Assembly: GCA_021846725.1 (NCBI GenBank)
Contig: JAJZWK010000067.1
Location: forward strand, 1 to 8,197
Length of the DNA stretch: 8,197 nt
Reading direction: 5' to 3'
DNA from: Actinomycetes bacterium
GTDB taxonomy: Bacteria > Actinomycetota > Acidimicrobiia > Acidimicrobiales > JAMCPL01
In this document: positions 6,050 through 8,197 of the stretch, in pieces
How positions within the stretch are numbered: position 1 is the first letter of the stretch
Layout: every line of letters starts with the position of its first letter
Notes under the pieces: generated by a model
Database searches by the model: none
What the model was told of the DNA's origin: nothing
The model's input: the letters and a program-made list of their open reading frames with translations, nothing else
Program-made: the position numbers and the translations under genes

Positions 6050-6859
6050 TTACATGATGTGTACGCCTATGGCTGTCATAATTACTACAATCAATCCAGC
6101 AGCGGATTGCAGCAGACCTACTTGTTTGGCACTATGTACAGGACGACGCATCTCTACCAGGTTCCACAGTCCCAGCAGTAAGATTGCTAATACTCCAAGC
6201 CAGGGAGTCCAATTTAGCGCCCATCCAGTGATAGCGACAATTACTGCTACTGGTTGCAAAATGTCTGCAACCAGTCGACTGTCTGGTTGGTTCTTCATCC
6301 GACGCACCTGTGTCCTGGCAAATGGTACGGATGCGATTGCTCGTGCCCCCAGTATGATCCACAGACCAATGGATACATGTATTGGCTCGTTGCCGCTAAT
6401 GGCTATCGATGTGGCGACTGCTCCCATTCCCAATGCGCCACTTAGTTCAGGTATTAGCCTGCGACCCCTGCTGCGGATGTCAAAAGATAGCTCGATAACG
6501 AAGAACGGGATGGCACCTATAAGCAGTATCCACCAGTCTTCTTGGCCATAGAGGGCAGCTACTGATATCATGACTATCAAAAGTGCCAGTTCAATGCCTG
6601 CTACGCGTTCAGCGAGTACGGAGCGTTCCAGCCTACGGTGGCGCCGACGATCCACCATAGCCAATTTCAGCGGTGTGCGAGTCAGAAATGCCAATATTGC
6701 GGCCAGTCCAATTGCAACCCCTGCTATGCTTGGTCGGATTAGTAGACCTAGTAGTACTGCTTCAGCTGTCAATCCCCATCCACCATGTTCGGCAGGGACA
6801 GCTACACTGCGCCATACTGGCCGTGGCTTATTGCCAGGCTGCCTATGTTCTTCTACCAT
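6050..6859 (-). CDS. YwiC-like integral membrane protein
   Basis: A 269-residue, strongly hydrophobic protein of the YwiC-like family, whose function is not established. VPAEHGGWG (21-29) matches the family's N-terminal PxEHGxW motif. About eight hydrophobic segments follow. A basic loop (VDRRRHRRLERS) and a conserved-looking ARAIASVPFARTQVRRMK stretch probably face the cytoplasm. YwiC of Bacillus is slightly shorter. I chose ATG at 6859 because the family similarity begins shortly after it. The frame stays open upstream to 7177, but that part is encoded by repeated DNA (MSPYGC twice in frame) and looks non-coding. No SD precedes 6859; TAAATT ends 7 nt before it and could be a -10 for a leaderless message. 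The gene converges on flgC with a 46-bp gap and is unlikely to share its role. Confidence 0.8.
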   Translation of the reverse strand: MVEEHRQPGNKPRPVWRSVAVPAEHGGWGLTAEAVLLGLLIRPSIAGVAIGLAAILAFLTRTPLKLAMVDRRRHRRLERSVLAERVAGIELALLIVMISVAALYGQEDWWILLIGAIPFFVIELSFDIRSRGRRLIPELSGALGMGAVATSIAISGNEPIHVSIGLWIILGARAIASVPFARTQVRRMKNQPDSRLVADILQPVAVIVAITGWALNWTPWLGVLAILLLGLWNLVEMRRPVHSAKQVGLLQSAAGLIVVIMTAIGVHIM

Positions 6860-6866
6860 ATAGTAG

Positions 6867-6898
6867 AATTTAGCAGCTATACAGCCATAGGGTGACAT
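6867..6898 (+). repeat. Repeat A, copy 1 (32 bp)
   Basis: This 32-bp unit ends in TACAGCCATAGGGTGACAT and matches copy 2 at 30 of 32 positions. It lies directly upstream of the ywiC-like start and contains the possible -10 of that gene on the minus strand. Repeat B copy 1 overlaps its end. Confidence 0.85.
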
Positions 6899-6923
6899 CC
6901 TGGGGTAGCTATCAAGCCTCATG
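6892..6923 (+). repeat. Repeat B, copy 1
   Basis: The unit begins GTGACATCCT and ends GCTATCAAGCCTCATG (6908-6923). Both ends recur in copy 2, which is three bases shorter in the middle. It is contiguous with repeat A copy 1, so A and B may be parts of one longer element. Confidence 0.8.
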
Positions 6924-6966
6924 GTCTGCCCAGGAGAAAGTATGCTAAGCGATGATAATGTAGATT

Positions 6967-6995
6967 GTGACATCCTCGCGCTATCAAGCCTCATG
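6967..6995 (+). repeat. Repeat B, copy 2
   Basis: GTGACATCCT (6967-6976) and GCTATCAAGCCTCATG (6980-6995) repeat copy 1 exactly at both ends. The junction between them has lost three bases relative to copy 1. Confidence 0.8.
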
Positions 6996-7010
6996 CCTGC
7001 TTCCAAGCAT

Positions 7011-7042
7011 AATTTAGTAGTTATACAGCCATAGGGTGACAT
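7011..7042 (+). repeat. Repeat A, copy 2 (32 bp)
   Basis: It matches repeat A copy 1 with two C-to-T changes. It is offset by 144 bp from copy 1, which preserves the minus-strand frame. It runs straight into the 19-bp partial copy 3. Confidence 0.85.
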
Positions 7043-7061
7043 TACAGCCATAGGGTGACAT
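7043..7061 (+). repeat. Repeat A, partial copy 3 (19 bp)
   Basis: TACAGCCATAGGGTGACAT repeats the last 19 bp of copies 1 and 2 without change and is in tandem with copy 2. The perfect tandem suggests a recent duplication. Confidence 0.9.
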
Positions 7062-7232
7062 CTCATGCTGTCGTGGAGAGCGACCGGATGGCGACAAAGT
7101 GGTATCCAGTGGCATCTTTTTGATATCTTCCCCATGACTAGAGCAAGAGGCTTGCGGGGCTGTTTGGTCAATGTCACAACTTGTGCGAATATGACCCATT
7201 CAAGCTAATATGCTTTTATAACAAATTCAGAG

Positions 7233-8197
7233 TTGCAATCCAAACAATATGTTCTTGCCATAGACCTTGGGACAGGTGGACCAAAGGTGGCCATTCTCTC
7301 GGTTTCCGGTGAAATTATTGCAGTTGCATCCAGGGCGATAGATACTACCTTCGTTGCAGGTGGGGGAGCAGAACAGGACCCCGGTCAGTGGTGGGCGGCC
7401 ATAACGGCGTCGACACAGGAGGTGGTTGAAACGGCTGGCATAGATCCCGCAGATATAGCGGCTATTGGTTGCACCGCCCAATGGTCTGGTACTGTCGCGG
7501 TAGACGAGAGAGGTAATCCGTTACGTCCTGCTATCATATGGATGGATTCACGAGGTGCGAAAGACATAGAGAGTCAGGTTGGCGGATTTCCAGAGGTCAT
7601 GGGTTACCGGGTATCCAAGGTGCTCAGCTGGGTCAGGTTGGCCGGGGGTGCCCCAGGAATGTCAGGTAAGGATCCGATCGCACACATACTATGGATCAAG
7701 AATCATGAGCCGGCATTGTACGAAGCAACTTACAAGTTCCTGGAGCCAGTCGATTGGATCAGTATGAAACTTACTGGGCAGGCATATGCATCGTATGACT
7801 CTATTTGCCTGCACTGGGTAACCAATAATCGTGATATTCATAATGTCAAATACAGCAAAAGGCTACTAGGTATCTCAGGCATTGATCCTGCAAAATTACC
7901 GGATCTGATTGCAACGGGATCAATTGCAGGCCATCTAAGTAAAGAGGCGGCATCCGATATGGGTCTACCTGCTGGCATTCCCGTTGCGGCTGGATCAGGG
8001 GATGTGCATTCTGCGGTAGTAGGGTCAGGAGCGGTCAATGATTTTGATATGCATCTCTATATAGGAACTTCTTCATGGATATCCTGCCACGTGCCATTCA
8101 AAAAGACTAGTGTATTGCATAATATTGCCTCTATACCTTCTGCAATTTCCGGTCGTTACCTGGTAGCCGATGAACATGAAACGGCTGGGGCATGTCT
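7233..8197 (+). CDS. FGGY-family carbohydrate kinase (xylulokinase-like), 3' end outside window
   Basis: Transfers phosphate from ATP to a sugar or polyol in the cytoplasm; the exact substrate cannot be read from this part. The 321 residues present include the ATP-phosphate motif AIDLGTGGPKVA (9-20, D11), EQDPGQWW, the family's WMDSRG (103-108), a PIAHILWIKNHEP segment and the hinge into the second domain. AAGSGDVHSAVVGSGA holds the probable catalytic base D257, followed by YIGTSSW of the C-terminal domain. The frame is open to the window edge, so about a third is missing. An in-frame stop at 7206-7208 limits the start. No ATG or GTG lies between it and the homology, so TTG at 7233 is chosen. 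It has only a weak AGAG upstream, and TATAAC at 7217-7222 hints at a near-leaderless start. The first residues, QSKQYVLAIDLG, fit related kinases. Confidence 0.88.
   Translation, partial: MQSKQYVLAIDLGTGGPKVAILSVSGEIIAVASRAIDTTFVAGGGAEQDPGQWWAAITASTQEVVETAGIDPADIAAIGCTAQWSGTVAVDERGNPLRPAIIWMDSRGAKDIESQVGGFPEVMGYRVSKVLSWVRLAGGAPGMSGKDPIAHILWIKNHEPALYEATYKFLEPVDWISMKLTGQAYASYDSICLHWVTNNRDIHNVKYSKRLLGISGIDPAKLPDLIATGSIAGHLSKEAASDMGLPAGIPVAAGSGDVHSAVVGSGAVNDFDMHLYIGTSSWISCHVPFKKTSVLHNIASIPSAISGRYLVADEHETAGAC

Larger units (their letters stand above)
6860..7232. other. Divergent intergenic region with repeat cluster
   Basis: This 373-bp region separates the minus-strand ywiC-like gene from the plus-strand kinase. 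Repeats A and B fill 6867-7061. The rest (7062-7232) shows no gene; TATAAC at 7217-7222 could be a -10 for the kinase but I find no good -35 at the right distance. No RNA gene is recognised. Confidence 0.55.

Noticed and set aside
6033..6551. A 172-codon plus-strand frame opposite the YwiC-like gene.
   Set aside because: Antisense to a membrane protein with a clear family motif; its Ser/Thr/Pro-rich sequence is the usual mirror of hydrophobic codons.
6867..7061. Possible CRISPR array.
   Set aside because: Repeats are in two kinds, spacing is irregular, one pair is in direct tandem with no spacer, and no cas gene is nearby.
6867..7061. Possible insertion sequence or mobile element ends.
   Set aside because: No transposase gene, no clear terminal inverted repeats and no target-site duplication are visible.

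Overview
The window is bacterial chromosomal DNA, of roughly even base composition by eye, with many AGG/AGA and ATA codons. The gene set (adenosylcobalamin-dependent NrdJ with a TSCPD domain, a YwiC-like membrane protein, an FGGY kinase with the DLGTGGPKVA start, and a short FlgC) together with many starts that lack Shine-Dalgarno (SD) sequences suggests an actinobacterial, possibly acidimicrobial, motile organism. This placement is an inference from protein character, not a database match.

Layout. Positions 1-231 hold no gene I can support. At 232-378 is a well-formed control region: a sigma70-type promoter, then two NrdR-box-like palindromes exactly 31 bp apart, then a strong SD. It drives nrdJ (379-3265), which encodes a complete class II ribonucleotide reductase in content but is broken by a +1 frame change at about 601, where the first frame ends in CCC TGA. 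A hairpin and T-run close nrdJ. Next comes a seven-helix membrane protein (3320-5014) with a C-terminal alpha/beta-hydrolase-like domain predicted outside the membrane.

The most interesting part is 5112-6003. A 93-residue unknown gene on the minus strand and flgC on the plus strand diverge from a 200-bp region. Each has a sigma28 (FliA)-type promoter whose -10 element ends 7-9 nt before the start codon, so both mRNAs would be leaderless or nearly so. This puts the unknown gene in the flagellar regulon and suggests a new flagellar or motility component.

A YwiC-like gene (6859-6050, minus) converges on flgC. Its upstream region, which is also the divergent intergenic region, carries a cluster of short direct repeats (6867-7061). 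The window ends inside an FGGY sugar kinase gene (from 7233), which appears to start with TTG. Apart from the flgC/unknown pair, the genes look functionally unrelated: nucleotide metabolism, a membrane hydrolase, flagellar rod, a membrane protein and sugar phosphorylation.
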